Below are positions 18,712 to 27,499 of a stretch of 64,000 nucleotides of DNA, in pieces. The stretch's first letter is position 1. Each line of letters begins with the position of its first letter. The notes beneath the pieces are model-generated. The model was given only the letters and a program-made list of their open reading frames with translations. It searched no databases and was not told where the DNA came from. The position numbers and the translations under genes were made by a program. The stretch is from Sphingobacterium puteale (GTDB lineage Bacteria > Bacteroidota > Bacteroidia > Sphingobacteriales > Sphingobacteriaceae). The stretch lies in NCBI RefSeq assembly GCF_003627955.1, contig NZ_RBWS01000006.1:186001-250000 (forward strand), written 5' to 3'.

Positions 18712-21700
18712 CTAAAGAACTCCCATGAATTCCAAATATGGTGTCATCAGCTTTTTATCAAAAGCAGGTGGAATTAAATCGGTGTCTGCTAAAAACTGCT
18801 GTGTATTGCTTCTATCATAATAGTAAGTGTTTTCGTAGGCCTCTACCAGTGATTTTCCTTCATGTATATCTTCTGTAAACAAGCTCAATAAAGGATAAAG
18901 TGGTAGTTTATTATCATATTTCCATTGATTGAGCCACTGATGGTATTCCATTCCTTTTAATTTGATATCGTAATATTCATTTATTTTGGCGCAGAAATCT
19001 GTTAGCGACACATCATTTTCAGGTAAAGGAGAAAGATGGAAATTTAGTCCGACTGCATCTTTTTTCCTGCTGATATGCGTGATTGCCTTACACATATAGT
19101 CTACAGTTGTAAGTTCATCTTTTAATCCCATGACAAGAGGAAATGAATTAAGTTCAATACAGCTTCTAATAAGTGATCCCCACCACTGGTTCATCACGGT
19201 AGCTCCTGATGTACTATGACAAACCGCAAAACCTAACCTGAAATTTGTAATCGGAAGCCCCTTTTGTCTAGCTTTCTCGGAAATACTCTCCATTACCCAT
19301 TTGCTTTTTATATATCCTAGATCTCTTGAAACTGCTGCCATATTCTGATCGATAGAATCATCTTCATACATCCATGTTTTCTTTGTGAAAGGTCTTCCCC
19401 AGCTAAATACACCCATGGAAGACAGTAGCATTAAAAATTTTATTTTGCCCGTGACAGCGAGATCAATGATATTATGCAAACCATCTATATTTGATTTTTT
19501 AATTAACGAATATGGCTGTACATAACTTACTGAGCTTCCAGAATGATAAATGATTTCGATATGATTGGTAATGAAACTGTAATTTTCACTGTCCATTCCG
19601 AAATGGGGCAGAGATAAGTCTCCAGTCATCGCGATAACACGGCTATCATAATCGGACGACCATGATAATTTAAATTTTTCAAAAGTAGCTTTTATACGCT
19701 TCAGGCCGTCTTCTGAGGAAGATGCACGTACTAAACAATAAATATTTGCCGACGTCTGCAGCAATAGTTCTTCCAATAAATGAGATCCGACAAAACCTGT
19801 TGTACCCGTTAAAAAAATATTTTTAGGATTCTTCAAAACATCAGGATCTGGCGATTGGTCTATATTAAATTCTATGTGTAGTTCAGCATCTTTTATTAAT
19901 TCGCTGATCATCATTTCAGCTTTGTTTTTTTGCGAAATTTCTGTTTTCACCATTCTGTTTTTAACCTCCTTAACAAAAGCTGAAATTGTAGTGTAAATAT
20001 AAAGTTCTGGCAGAGTGATCAAATTTCTCACATGTTCGGGAAGCAACATATGTAATTGGGCGAGCATTAGGGAATGGCCTCCTAGTTCAAAAAAATCATC
20101 TTCTTCATTAACATTTTCAAGCGAAAGAAGGTCTTTCCAAATGTGCATTACTCCTTGGGCTAAATTATCTTCTTTCCATTTCGGCAGATAATTATTTTTT
20201 GTTTGATTTTCGGGAATTTCCAAAAGTTTTTTATCTATTTTTCCGGCGTGGTTCAAGGGCATTTGATCGACAACGAAGATCTTATCCGGAAGCATATAAG
20301 AAGGCATTACCTGTTGTAATTTAGCCTTTATATTTTGTGAAATTTTTACCTGATTTTCATTTGTCGCAAGCTGAATAAAAGCAATTAATAGTGGCGAACC
20401 ATTTTCTTTTCTCTGAACTTTAACAGCACTTTTGGTGATCTGCGGTAATTTTGACATATTATATTCAATCTCGGCAAGTTCTATCCTGTACCCCCTGATT
20501 TTAACTTGATCGTCTTTTCGTCCATAAAACTCAAGATTTCCGTCTTCTCGGCGTAGAGCCATGTCTCCGGTTTTATAAAGCTTTTTACCATAATTTAATT
20601 GATTCAATAACCATTCGGGAGCCTGTATAAAAGATTTTTGAGTATCTTCTTCACGATGTAAATATCCTAACGCCAATTGAGGACCTCCGATATAAATTTC
20701 GCCAACTGTACCATCCATTACAGGTTTCAGATTTTCGTCTAATAGAAATACATTGACAAACGGCATTGCAGTCCCGATAATTTTTGGATTAATCTGTTCT
20801 ATAAATTCATAATTACTTACCGCGACCGTAGCTTCCGTTGGTCCATAACTGTTGATCAAACGAATCCTTTTATACCATGCTTTTACCGTATTTTCGGTAC
20901 AGGCTTCACCACCAATGGCTATGGTATGTAGATTACCTAAAGGTTTGTTTAACGGCAGGGATGCCAAAACCATGGGAGGCATCAACGGAACGGTATCGAT
21001 ATGATGATTAACAATAAAATCCAAAAGTGGTTCACCCACAATTTTATTATTCGGATACAAATGAATGGTGGCTCCACTGATCAAAGGTGTCCAAATATCT
21101 ATTATAGCAGCATCAAAGCTCGGAGAAGCGAATTGCAGGGTAACATTATCAACGGATAAGTTTAAAACTCTCGCCTGATATTTTACAAAAGTATAAAAAG
21201 AATCATGTGAAATGATGACTCCCTTGGGTAATCCTGTACTACCTGATGTGTAAATTACATAAGCCGGATTTTCAGGAGCAATATCGATTAAAAGATTCTC
21301 GTTTGGCATTTTTTTTAAACTTTCGCCAACAACTAAAGAGTCCAATACAATACTGGGAATTTGGTCATTATTGACTTTATCAAGAAACTGGTCTACAGTG
21401 AGCATCAGTTTGATTTTTGAATCATCAATCATCATCTGGATTCGGGCCTGCGGTAGTTCCCCATCAATAGGTAAATAGGTGGAACCCGCTTTTAAAATAG
21501 CTAAAAAAGCTATGATACGGTTTGTTGATTGGGGGATACAAACACCGATCAATCCCCCTTTTTCAATGTCTTGGGTTTGCAAATAGCGCGCTAATTGATT
21601 TGCCTTATCATTTAACGCTTCATAGCTAGTCTTTTCATAACCATCTACAATTGCAGTTTTTTCAGGGTGCTCCTGTACGATTTTTTGAATTTGTTTTACA

Positions 21701-21783
21701 ATATCGATAGCATTGTTTTTGAAATTCCTTTCCGAAAAATCATTCGGATAATGATTAATTGCATTGACTGTTTCTTTTTTCAT
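18712..21783 (-). CDS. NRPS-like adenylation-thiolation-reductase protein
   Basis: This 1023-residue single-module enzyme has no condensation domain. The AMP-binding adenylation domain covers about 30-520, with the A3 motif VIYTSGSTGLPKG near 176-188 and GKIDKK near the end. A carrier domain carries the phosphopantetheine Ser571 in FFELGGHSL. A C-terminal NAD(P)-binding reductase (about 655-1020) shows TGTTGFVG at 659-666 and the SDR pair Tyr824/Lys828 in GYIKSK. The predicted chemistry is activation of a carboxylic or amino acid, thioester loading, and reductive release as an aldehyde or alcohol. No carrier-protein transferase or tailoring genes are adjacent, so the product is unknown. The substrate was not deduced. 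Confidence 0.9.
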   Translation of the reverse strand: MKKETVNAINHYPNDFSERNFKNNAIDIVKQIQKIVQEHPEKTAIVDGYEKTSYEALNDKANQLARYLQTQDIEKGGLIGVCIPQSTNRIIAFLAILKAGSTYLPIDGELPQARIQMMIDDSKIKLMLTVDQFLDKVNNDQIPSIVLDSLVVGESLKKMPNENLLIDIAPENPAYVIYTSGSTGLPKGVIISHDSFYTFVKYQARVLNLSVDNVTLQFASPSFDAAIIDIWTPLISGATIHLYPNNKIVGEPLLDFIVNHHIDTVPLMPPMVLASLPLNKPLGNLHTIAIGGEACTENTVKAWYKRIRLINSYGPTEATVAVSNYEFIEQINPKIIGTAMPFVNVFLLDENLKPVMDGTVGEIYIGGPQLALGYLHREEDTQKSFIQAPEWLLNQLNYGKKLYKTGDMALRREDGNLEFYGRKDDQVKIRGYRIELAEIEYNMSKLPQITKSAVKVQRKENGSPLLIAFIQLATNENQVKISQNIKAKLQQVMPSYMLPDKIFVVDQMPLNHAGKIDKKLLEIPENQTKNNYLPKWKEDNLAQGVMHIWKDLLSLENVNEEDDFFELGGHSLMLAQLHMLLPEHVRNLITLPELYIYTTISAFVKEVKNRMVKTEISQKNKAEMMISELIKDAELHIEFNIDQSPDPDVLKNPKNIFLTGTTGFVGSHLLEELLLQTSANIYCLVRASSSEDGLKRIKATFEKFKLSWSSDYDSRVIAMTGDLSLPHFGMDSENYSFITNHIEIIYHSGSSVSYVQPYSLIKKSNIDGLHNIIDLAVTGKIKFLMLLSSMGVFSWGRPFTKKTWMYEDDSIDQNMAAVSRDLGYIKSKWVMESISEKARQKGLPITNFRLGFAVCHSTSGATVMNQWWGSLIRSCIELNSFPLVMGLKDELTTVDYMCKAITHISRKKDAVGLNFHLSPLPENDVSLTDFCAKINEYYDIKLKGMEYHQWLNQWKYDNKLPLYPLLSLFTEDIHEGKSLVEAYENTYYYDRSNTQQFLADTDLIPPAFDKKLMTPYLEFMGVL

Positions 21784-22148
21784 GGTTTAAAATTTTATAT
21801 TAGGTTTGTATATAAAATTAATAAAAAATATATTTCAAATTGTTATTATAAATTAAATTTTAAATCCTTAATAAGGATTACTCTTGTTTTTTGCTTTTAG
21901 AATACCGTAAAATTTGATTTTAAACCAAGTTTTAAACTAATTTTAAATTATTGAAAACAATTTATTAACAAAAAACTTTTTCTTAACATTAATAAGTAAC
22001 AAGAGGTCAGTCCGACGCCTTGCTTGAAAACTCTAATTCACCCATATCGCCGAATTCTCCAGATGAGAAAAAATACTTGTTAATTTTTCGGTTGTGAATG
22101 GATTCTAACACTGGTAAATTTGTTTCATAAATCATAGGTAATTGTATT
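21784..22148. other. AT-rich intergenic region between divergent NRPS-like gene and ada
   Basis: This 365-bp stretch has no credible gene. Positions about 21790-21990 are strongly AT-rich with short TTTTAAA-type repeats (for example around 21915-21950). It separates two divergent transcripts; a good promoter for ada lies at its right end. The AT-rich part may hold the NRPS-like promoter or a site for nucleoid proteins, which is inference. Confidence 0.5.
22092..22122 (+). promoter_or_regulatory. Predicted ada promoter (TTG-N20-TAAATTTG)
   Basis: TTG at 22092-22094 and TAAATTTG at 22115-22122 are separated by 20 bases, matching the Bacteroidetes sigma consensus (-33 TTTG, -7 TAnnTTTG). The -7 box ends 26 bp before the ada start, which leaves a leader of about 20 bases. 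Confidence 0.55.
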
Positions 22149-23189
22149 ATGGAATTAAGTTTTGAGCAGATGTATCAGGCAATACTAGACAAAGACATCA
22201 GGTATGAAGGAGTGTTTTTTACTGCCGTAAGGACAACAGGTATTTTTTGCCGGCCATCTTGTACCGCAAGAAAACCGAAACCTGAGAATATCGAATTTTT
22301 CAGGTCGACTAAGGAATGCATCCTTCGTGGATATCGGGCATGTAAAGTATGTCATCCACTTGAACTGTTGAGCGAAACGCCTTCCTATATCAAAAAGATT
22401 ATCTCCGAGTTATCTGCGGATCCAAGCTTAAAATTTAAAGACTATGATTTACGTCAGCGTGGTGTCGAGCCCCATCAGTTGAGACGCTGGTTTTTAAAAA
22501 ACCACCGTATGACATTTCACGCTTATCAGCGAATGTTCCGGATAAATTCAGCGTTTAAAAAGATCCAAAACGGCGAATCTGTAACAGACGTCGCTTTTAA
22601 TTCAGGATACGAATCACTTAGCGGTTTTGGGGACTCTTTTAAACATATCTTTGGAGTTTCCCCTAAAAAAAGTAAACAACAAAATATAATTGATCTTAAA
22701 AGGATAGAAACTCCCTTGGGTACAATGTATGCCTGCGCTGTAACGCAAGGCGTATGTCTACTCGAGTTTACAGATCGGAAAATGCTCGAAACAGAATTTA
22801 AAAGTTTGGCAAAAACACTAAACGCAACGATCGTGCAGGGGAACAATCCCCATTTTCCCTTGTTGGAAAAAGAGCTCAGAGAGTATTTTGAAGGAAACCG
22901 GCAAGAATTTACAGTACCACTATATAGCCCCGGAACGGTGTTCCAGAACAGGGTATGGGAAGCGCTTAAAAACATTCCCTATGGCGAAACTAAGACCTAC
23001 AAGCAACAGGCAATCGCTATCGGCAGCGCAGATTCGGTGCTGGCGGTCGCAAATGCGAACGGATTGAATAAAATTTCGATCTTAATACCCTGTCATCGCG
23101 TCGTTGGAACAGACGGAAGCCTGACCGGTTATGGAGGCGGTATCTGGCGTAAAAAATGGCTTTTGGAATTGGAGAGCAAAAAATCCTAG
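22149..23189 (+). CDS. ada: Ada-type DNA alkylation repair regulator/methyltransferase
   Basis: The 346-residue protein has the complete Ada layout. The N-terminal zinc domain carries Cys34, Cys38, Cys65 and Cys68 (TGIFCRPSC, GYRACKVCH); Cys34 would accept methyl groups from phosphotriesters. A winged AraC-type HTH follows at about 85-180. The C-terminal O6-methylguanine methyltransferase has active Cys315 in ILIPCHRVVG. It repairs methylated DNA and, once methylated, activates its own operon. The MFS gene starts 41 bp downstream and may be co-induced. A consensus promoter lies just upstream. Confidence 0.95.
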   Translation: MELSFEQMYQAILDKDIRYEGVFFTAVRTTGIFCRPSCTARKPKPENIEFFRSTKECILRGYRACKVCHPLELLSETPSYIKKIISELSADPSLKFKDYDLRQRGVEPHQLRRWFLKNHRMTFHAYQRMFRINSAFKKIQNGESVTDVAFNSGYESLSGFGDSFKHIFGVSPKKSKQQNIIDLKRIETPLGTMYACAVTQGVCLLEFTDRKMLETEFKSLAKTLNATIVQGNNPHFPLLEKELREYFEGNRQEFTVPLYSPGTVFQNRVWEALKNIPYGETKTYKQQAIAIGSADSVLAVANANGLNKISILIPCHRVVGTDGSLTGYGGGIWRKKWLLELESKKS

Positions 23190-23230
23190 GCACTCCCGCT
23201 ATCGATCTACAATACTAATCCTTTATTCTT

Positions 23231-24652
23231 ATGAAAATTGTTAACAAGTGGTTTGCACTATGTGTAGTGCTTACTGCACCCTTGCTATATGTAATTGATA
23301 TCTTTATTATCAATATCGCGATTCCGACGATCAAGACAAATCTGCACGCCACTGATGGTGAAATACAATTGGTAATAGCCTCCTATTTATTGGGCAGTGC
23401 CTGCTTTTTGGTAACCGGCGGGCGAGCCGGAGACTTTCTTGGTAAAAAAAGAGTTTTCTTTTGGGGGATGCTGGCATTTACAGTCACATCCTGCATTTGC
23501 GGTTTATGCCAAAATGCGACACAATTAAATGTCGCACGTTTTTTTCAAGGAGTTAGTTCCGCATTTATGGTAACTCAGTCTATTGCATTAATTCAAGTTT
23601 TATTCACTGAAAGCAAAGAGAGAGCAGTTGCAATCGGGTGGTATGGGATAACATTAAGCATAGCAGCCATTATTGGACAAGTTTTAGGCGGGTATTTAGC
23701 AGAGACACATTTTGTAATAGAAGGTTGGCGTTTAATATTTTTCATTAATTTGCCTGTTGGCATATTTTCTTTATTAGCTATACATTTTTATCTGACCGAA
23801 ACACCTACATTGGAAAAAGTGAAGTTTGATTACCAAGGAGCTTTGTATTTAACAATCGGGCTGGCCTGTATCATCTATGCTTTGACCGAAGGTAGAGATA
23901 ATGGATTTCCTTGGTGGTTTTATACGTTAACATTTTTATCGATCGTTTTTTTGGCTAGCTTTATTGTTATTCAACAAAGAAAACTGAAACGCAAACAAGA
24001 CCCCTTAATTGATATTTCTTTATTCAAACTAAAGGATTTTAAAATAGGCTTATTTGCTGTACTATTTCATTTTATGCTGCACACGGCTTATTTATTGATT
24101 GTTGCAGTTTATTTACAAAGTGGATTGGGGATATCAGCCTTGGCCTGCGGTATGTATTTTATTCCCCATGCTATTCTATTTATGATTTCATCGGTCTTTG
24201 CCGGAAAACTCCTTCCTCGATATGGTAAGCGTATTCTACAATTAGGTTTGTCTATCATTTTAGTATCCTTTGTTTTACAAATGATATTCTTCTCGCACAG
24301 AGACATTCCATTTATTTCTATGCTCTTGATAGGCTTGTATGGATTAGGCAACGGTTTAGTTCTTCCATTTCTGTTAAATGTGGTTTTAGATCATATTGAG
24401 GAGAAAGATGCAGGTGCTGCTTCGGGAATATTTTCTACATTTCAGCAGACAGCTTCCGCATTGGGAATAAGTATCATCGGTGGAATTTTTTATTCGATTT
24501 TAGAGCATGAATACTTCAAGAATAACTATCTTTTTGCGCTACAAGCAGGGTTGTCGGTAGGCATTTTTTTTCTGATCATCGTATGGTGCATGTTATCAAA
24601 ATTACCATATTCTTATAAACCAGAAAAAGTTGATTTACATCAACTAGATTAA
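23231..24652 (+). CDS. MFS drug/proton antiporter, DHA2 (EmrB/QacA) type
   Basis: The 473-residue protein consists of about 12-14 hydrophobic helices. The conserved loop after helix 2 reads GRAGDFLGKKRVF, the MFS motif A. The DHA2-typical stretch YLLGSACFLVTGG precedes it, and AIGWYGITLSIAAIIGQVLGGYLA-like helix 5 carries motif C features (kept short here). It most likely exports small toxic compounds. It follows ada by 41 bp on the same strand, and a terminator-like hairpin lies about 107 bp downstream, so the pair is probably an operon. The substrate is unknown. Confidence 0.88.
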   Translation: MKIVNKWFALCVVLTAPLLYVIDIFIINIAIPTIKTNLHATDGEIQLVIASYLLGSACFLVTGGRAGDFLGKKRVFFWGMLAFTVTSCICGLCQNATQLNVARFFQGVSSAFMVTQSIALIQVLFTESKERAVAIGWYGITLSIAAIIGQVLGGYLAETHFVIEGWRLIFFINLPVGIFSLLAIHFYLTETPTLEKVKFDYQGALYLTIGLACIIYALTEGRDNGFPWWFYTLTFLSIVFLASFIVIQQRKLKRKQDPLIDISLFKLKDFKIGLFAVLFHFMLHTAYLLIVAVYLQSGLGISALACGMYFIPHAILFMISSVFAGKLLPRYGKRILQLGLSIILVSFVLQMIFFSHRDIPFISMLLIGLYGLGNGLVLPFLLNVVLDHIEEKDAGAASGIFSTFQQTASALGISIIGGIFYSILEHEYFKNNYLFALQAGLSVGIFFLIIVWCMLSKLPYSYKPEKVDLHQLD

Positions 24653-24758
24653 CACCTCGAAGTAGCATGTTCGCGGCGTTCATCGCGTGCGGTCCATCAA
24701 CCCGAAGAAAACCTTATCTAATCAAGTAGGGGTAATATCCGTTCCATCGGATCGCTAC

Positions 24759-24797
24759 TGGAAAATGGGCTGCTGAAGCCGCATTTTCCATGTTTTT
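24759..24797 (+). terminator. Terminator-like hairpin after the MFS gene
   Basis: TGGAAAATG (24759-24767) pairs with CATTTTCCA (24782-24790); an inner GGC/GCC extends the stem. TGTTTTTG follows directly. The position 107 bp after the MFS stop fits an intrinsic terminator. The rest of 24653-24991 shows no gene. Confidence 0.5.
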
Positions 24798-24944
24798 GAA
24801 TTTGACGAATTGGGTAAAGCATAGATGCAGAGTGAAACAGACTTACAGTGGTAAAGTTGTCTTCAAGTGATGAGCAAAATGCATGAAGGCATAAACTTTG
24901 AATATGACTGAAGAAAAAGGCGCAGAAACTCGATTAAACGCAAA

Positions 24945-24968
24945 AAGCTGAGGTTTATACTTCAGCTT
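24945..24968 (-). terminator. Intrinsic terminator of the SDR-NTF2 operon
   Basis: AAGCTGA (24945-24951) and TCAGCTT (24962-24968) form a 7-bp stem. Read on the minus strand, the stem is followed by TTTTTGCG, a U-tract. It lies 24 bp after the stop of the NTF2-like gene. Confidence 0.6.
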
Positions 24969-24991
24969 AAAGTAATTTGCATATTGCAATA

Positions 24992-25309
24992 TTAAGTTGT
25001 TATCTTCAGGTATTTGATTCGTTCATTAGACAACTGGAAATGATATTTCAAAACAACGGGACTACCGGGAAATGTGCCTGAAGCCTCCGCCGATAAGATG
25101 CATCCACTTTCATTAAAATCTAATGGTTTCATCGTAGCTCTGTATTCTTTGTTGGCTAGGTCAATCCAGTTTTGAATTGCAATTTTTCCCTTGTGATTTT
25201 TTCCTTCATCAAATACTTCCGCATCTTCAGTAAAACAATTTGCGTAAGCTGCACTGTCAAATTCGTTTTGCGCCTTCACTAGTTCGGAGATAATGTTTGG
25301 TAAATTCAT
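24992..25309 (-). CDS. NTF2/SnoaL-like small protein
   Basis: This 105-residue soluble protein has the helix-then-sheet pattern of the NTF2-like fold: LVKAQNEFDSAAYANCFTED-type start, then GKIAIQNWID and a run of beta strands (ASGTFPGSPVVLKYHFQL). Proteins of this size and fold act as small-molecule isomerases or cyclases, or have only binding roles. It starts 23 bp after the SDR stop and shares its terminator, so it is probably co-expressed with that oxidoreductase and under the divergent HxlR protein. The substrate is unknown. Confidence 0.75.
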   Translation of the reverse strand: MNLPNIISELVKAQNEFDSAAYANCFTEDAEVFDEGKNHKGKIAIQNWIDLANKEYRATMKPLDFNESGCILSAEASGTFPGSPVVLKYHFQLSNERIKYLKITT

Positions 25310-25332
25310 GTTTTTTATTTTTTAGATGATTA

Positions 25333-26124
25333 TTAAATGGTCGGTACTGTTCCGCCGTCAATTACATATTCTGTTCCAGTTAGATAACTGGCTCTTGGCG
25401 AAACAAGGAAGCCAACAAGTTCAGCCACCTCTTTAGGTTCAGCGGGTCTGCCGAAAGGAATTCCTCCCAATGCATCCATTACGCTTTGTTGCGCTTCTCC
25501 AATGGTGCTGTTGGCGTTTCTTGCAATTTCGCCCAGCCAGGCCTCGGATGCTGTAGTATTGATCCATCCGGGCGAAACAGTCAGCACACGCACACCTTTA
25601 GGAGTAACTTCGTTCGATAAACTTTTGCTGTAATTTCTCAATCCTGCTTTTGCCGCTGCGTAAGGTAAGGTTGAATCATATAGAGGCAATTTACCCTGAA
25701 TTGAAGCAATGTGGATGATAACACCGGTTTTCCGATGGATCATCTGCGGCAGAAAGCCCCTATCCAGACGAATTGGAGCCAAAAGGTTAGCCTGAATTGT
25801 CGATTCCCAATCCTCATCGCTTAGCGCTGCAAACCCGCCCGCAGGCGTAGATGATCCGCCGAGGTTGTTTACCAGAATATCTAGTCTGTCATAGCTCGAA
25901 AGCACTTCGCTCACTACTTTTTGCGCTCCCTCTGCTGTACTCAGATCGGAAGCAATGAAATGCAGCTTGCTGTTTTCTGGTTCGGGTGAATTTCTGGCGG
26001 TAATCACAACCGTTGCACCAGCCTGTAGCAGCCTATCCGCAATAGCTCTTCCAGCACCTTTTGTACCTCCGGTCACCAAAGCAATCTTGCCTGATAACTC
26101 ATTGTTGAAATTAAATTGTTCCAT
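25333..26124 (-). CDS. SDR family NAD(P)-dependent oxidoreductase
   Basis: This is a 263-residue classical short-chain dehydrogenase. The nucleotide-binding motif TGGTKGAG is at 18-25, followed by NNLGG in strand 4, a Ser in HIASIQG, and the catalytic YAAAK pair Tyr/Lys in LPYAAAKAG. The C-terminus GTEYVIDGGTVPTI is typical for the family. The protein is cytosolic and its substrate cannot be read from sequence. It is divergent from an HxlR regulator 127 bp away, and is followed by an NTF2-like gene. This suggests an inducible detoxification pair. Confidence 0.9.
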   Translation of the reverse strand: MEQFNFNNELSGKIALVTGGTKGAGRAIADRLLQAGATVVITARNSPEPENSKLHFIASDLSTAEGAQKVVSEVLSSYDRLDILVNNLGGSSTPAGGFAALSDEDWESTIQANLLAPIRLDRGFLPQMIHRKTGVIIHIASIQGKLPLYDSTLPYAAAKAGLRNYSKSLSNEVTPKGVRVLTVSPGWINTTASEAWLGEIARNANSTIGEAQQSVMDALGGIPFGRPAEPKEVAELVGFLVSPRASYLTGTEYVIDGGTVPTI

Positions 26125-26168
26125 TTTATGAATTGTTTATAGGACAAAATTGGGGTATAAAAACAGTC

Positions 26169-26247
26169 TGTACAAGTACGGAGTTACGATTCATATAGGG
26201 ATAAATTTTTCCCCTATTGTACAAATCGGAACATACCTTTAACTTTG
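26169..26247 (+). promoter_or_regulatory. HxlR promoter and repeated TGTACAA sites
   Basis: TTG at 26217-26219 and TAACTTTG at 26240-26247 (20-base spacer) form a good Bacteroidetes promoter for the hxlR-type gene, whose ATG lies only 4 bp beyond the -7 box, so the message may be leaderless or nearly so. TGTACAA occurs twice, at 26169-26175 and 26218-26224; the second lies inside the palindrome TTGTACAA overlapping the -33 box. These are candidate operator copies serving both divergent genes. Confidence 0.5.
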
Positions 26248-26251
26248 AAAT

Positions 26252-26611
26252 ATGTATGAGAGAAAAATAATTCCGAACCTGAACTGCGGCCTCGACTTGA
26301 TAGGCGAAGTGCTTTATGGGAAATGGAAAATACGCTTGCTCTGGTTTATTGAACAAGGGCACAAAAGGCCCAGTGAATTGCAGCGTAAAATACCGGATGC
26401 CTCTCGACGGGTACTGAACATTCAACTGAAGGAACTGGAGGATCATGAGCTTGTCATGAAGAAAATATATCCTGTGGTGCCACCAAAAGTAGAATATTCG
26501 CTCACGGATTTTGGGAAGAGCTTGATTCCGGTGATTTCTGCCTTGGGACACTGGGGTGATCAACACCAAGATCGACTGAGAAGAGTAATCTTAAAAAGAA
26601 TTCCGGGATAA
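26252..26611 (+). CDS. HxlR family winged-helix transcriptional regulator
   Basis: This 119-residue regulator has the typical HxlR motif string: LIGEVLYGKWKIRLLWFI, RPSELQRKIPDASRRVLNIQ and LTDFGKSLIPVI. A cysteine near the N-terminus (Cys12 in NLNCGLDLIG) is where redox- or quinone-sensing HxlR members carry their sensor residue; whether it senses here is inference. It is divergent from the SDR-NTF2 operon and probably controls it and itself through the shared 127-bp region. A perfect palindromic terminator follows the gene. Confidence 0.9.
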   Translation: MYERKIIPNLNCGLDLIGEVLYGKWKIRLLWFIEQGHKRPSELQRKIPDASRRVLNIQLKELEDHELVMKKIYPVVPPKVEYSLTDFGKSLIPVISALGHWGDQHQDRLRRVILKRIPG

Positions 26612-26643
26612 GTGGAATGAAATATTAAACTGAATTTATATAA

Positions 26644-26669
26644 AAACAGCGGTCAATTGACCGCTGTTT
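26644..26669. terminator. Bidirectional palindromic terminator
   Basis: A perfect 26-base palindrome centred on CAATTG (AAACAGCGGTC and its complement) lies between the convergent hxlR-type gene and the SDR gene. A-rich and T-rich flanks suit termination from both sides. Confidence 0.65.
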
Positions 26670-26686
26670 CACGATGTCCTCTGATT

Positions 26687-27484
26687 TTACAGACTACGGA
26701 TCGTACCGCCATCGACCCGTAGCACAGCGCCACTTATATAGTCTGCAAAACGACTACAGAGGTAGACCACGGCCCCCGCAATTTCCTCAGGTGTACCGAA
26801 CCTGCCGGTATCGTTAGGAATAAGCTCCTGAACCGCTTTGTACTTGATCTCTTCCATATCCTTTCCCCAGCCAAATTTAGGAGCTGCCTGCTCGAGCCAT
26901 TGTTCCACCATGGGATTAATGATGGCTCCGGGTGATACGATATTAGAAGTGATCCCCGTATCTTTAAGCTGCCTCGCCAGCGAAGCGGACATATTATGCC
27001 GCGCGGCAAGAGTAGCATTATAATGCGGCTGTTCCTTTATGGGCTGTATGGCCAGACCACCACCGATGTGTATCACTCTGCCCCAGCCAAGCTCTTTCAT
27101 CTTTGGAACGATGCGTTGTATCATACGTACATAAGAAACCACGTTGGTATCGTACAGCTCAAGCCAGTCCTGCGTACTAGCTTCGCCCCACGCTTTATGT
27201 GAAGTAACTCCGGCATTATTAACCAGTATATCCACCGGTCCACATGAGAGTGCTGCTGCAGCTACGGCATCGGCACCTTCATCTGTCTTAAGGTCTCCGA
27301 TAGCTACTGCTGCTGATCCGCCGGAAGCGTTAATCTCCGCAGCTACAGCTTCGGCACGTTCAAGGTTACGCCCATGTATAATTACCATGGCGCCTTCACT
27401 TGCGAGCATTTTGGCAATAGCTTCGCCCAACCCGGAACTAGATCCGGTTACCAGGGCACGTTTACCCTTTAATTGTATGTCCAT
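26687..27484 (-). CDS. SDR-fold protein with an altered active site
   Basis: The 265-residue protein has the Rossmann motif TGSSSGLG (13-20), NNAG (89-92) and the C-terminal VDGGTIRSL of classical SDR enzymes. The catalytic segment is unusual: it reads HIGGGLAIQP where a Ser is expected (141-143 are Gly), and Tyr155 is followed at +4 by Leu159 rather than the catalytic Lys (HYNATLAARHN). It may therefore be a non-catalytic or differently working family member. It is the third gene of the aldehyde dehydrogenase-AraC-SDR operon, 15 bp after the AraC gene. Confidence 0.88.
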   Translation of the reverse strand: MDIQLKGKRALVTGSSSGLGEAIAKMLASEGAMVIIHGRNLERAEAVAAEINASGGSAAVAIGDLKTDEGADAVAAAALSCGPVDILVNNAGVTSHKAWGEASTQDWLELYDTNVVSYVRMIQRIVPKMKELGWGRVIHIGGGLAIQPIKEQPHYNATLAARHNMSASLARQLKDTGITSNIVSPGAIINPMVEQWLEQAAPKFGWGKDMEEIKYKAVQELIPNDTGRFGTPEEIAGAVVYLCSRFADYISGAVLRVDGGTIRSL

Positions 27485-27499
27485 TTTAAATGATTTTTG

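Noticed and set aside
22526..22975. Minus-strand open frame of 149 codons
   Set aside because: Antisense shadow of ada with Cys/Ser-rich, unrecognisable text.
26126..26569. Minus-strand open frame of 147 codons over the HxlR gene
   Set aside because: It covers the hxlR gene and its promoter in antisense; the HxlR protein is clearly recognisable.
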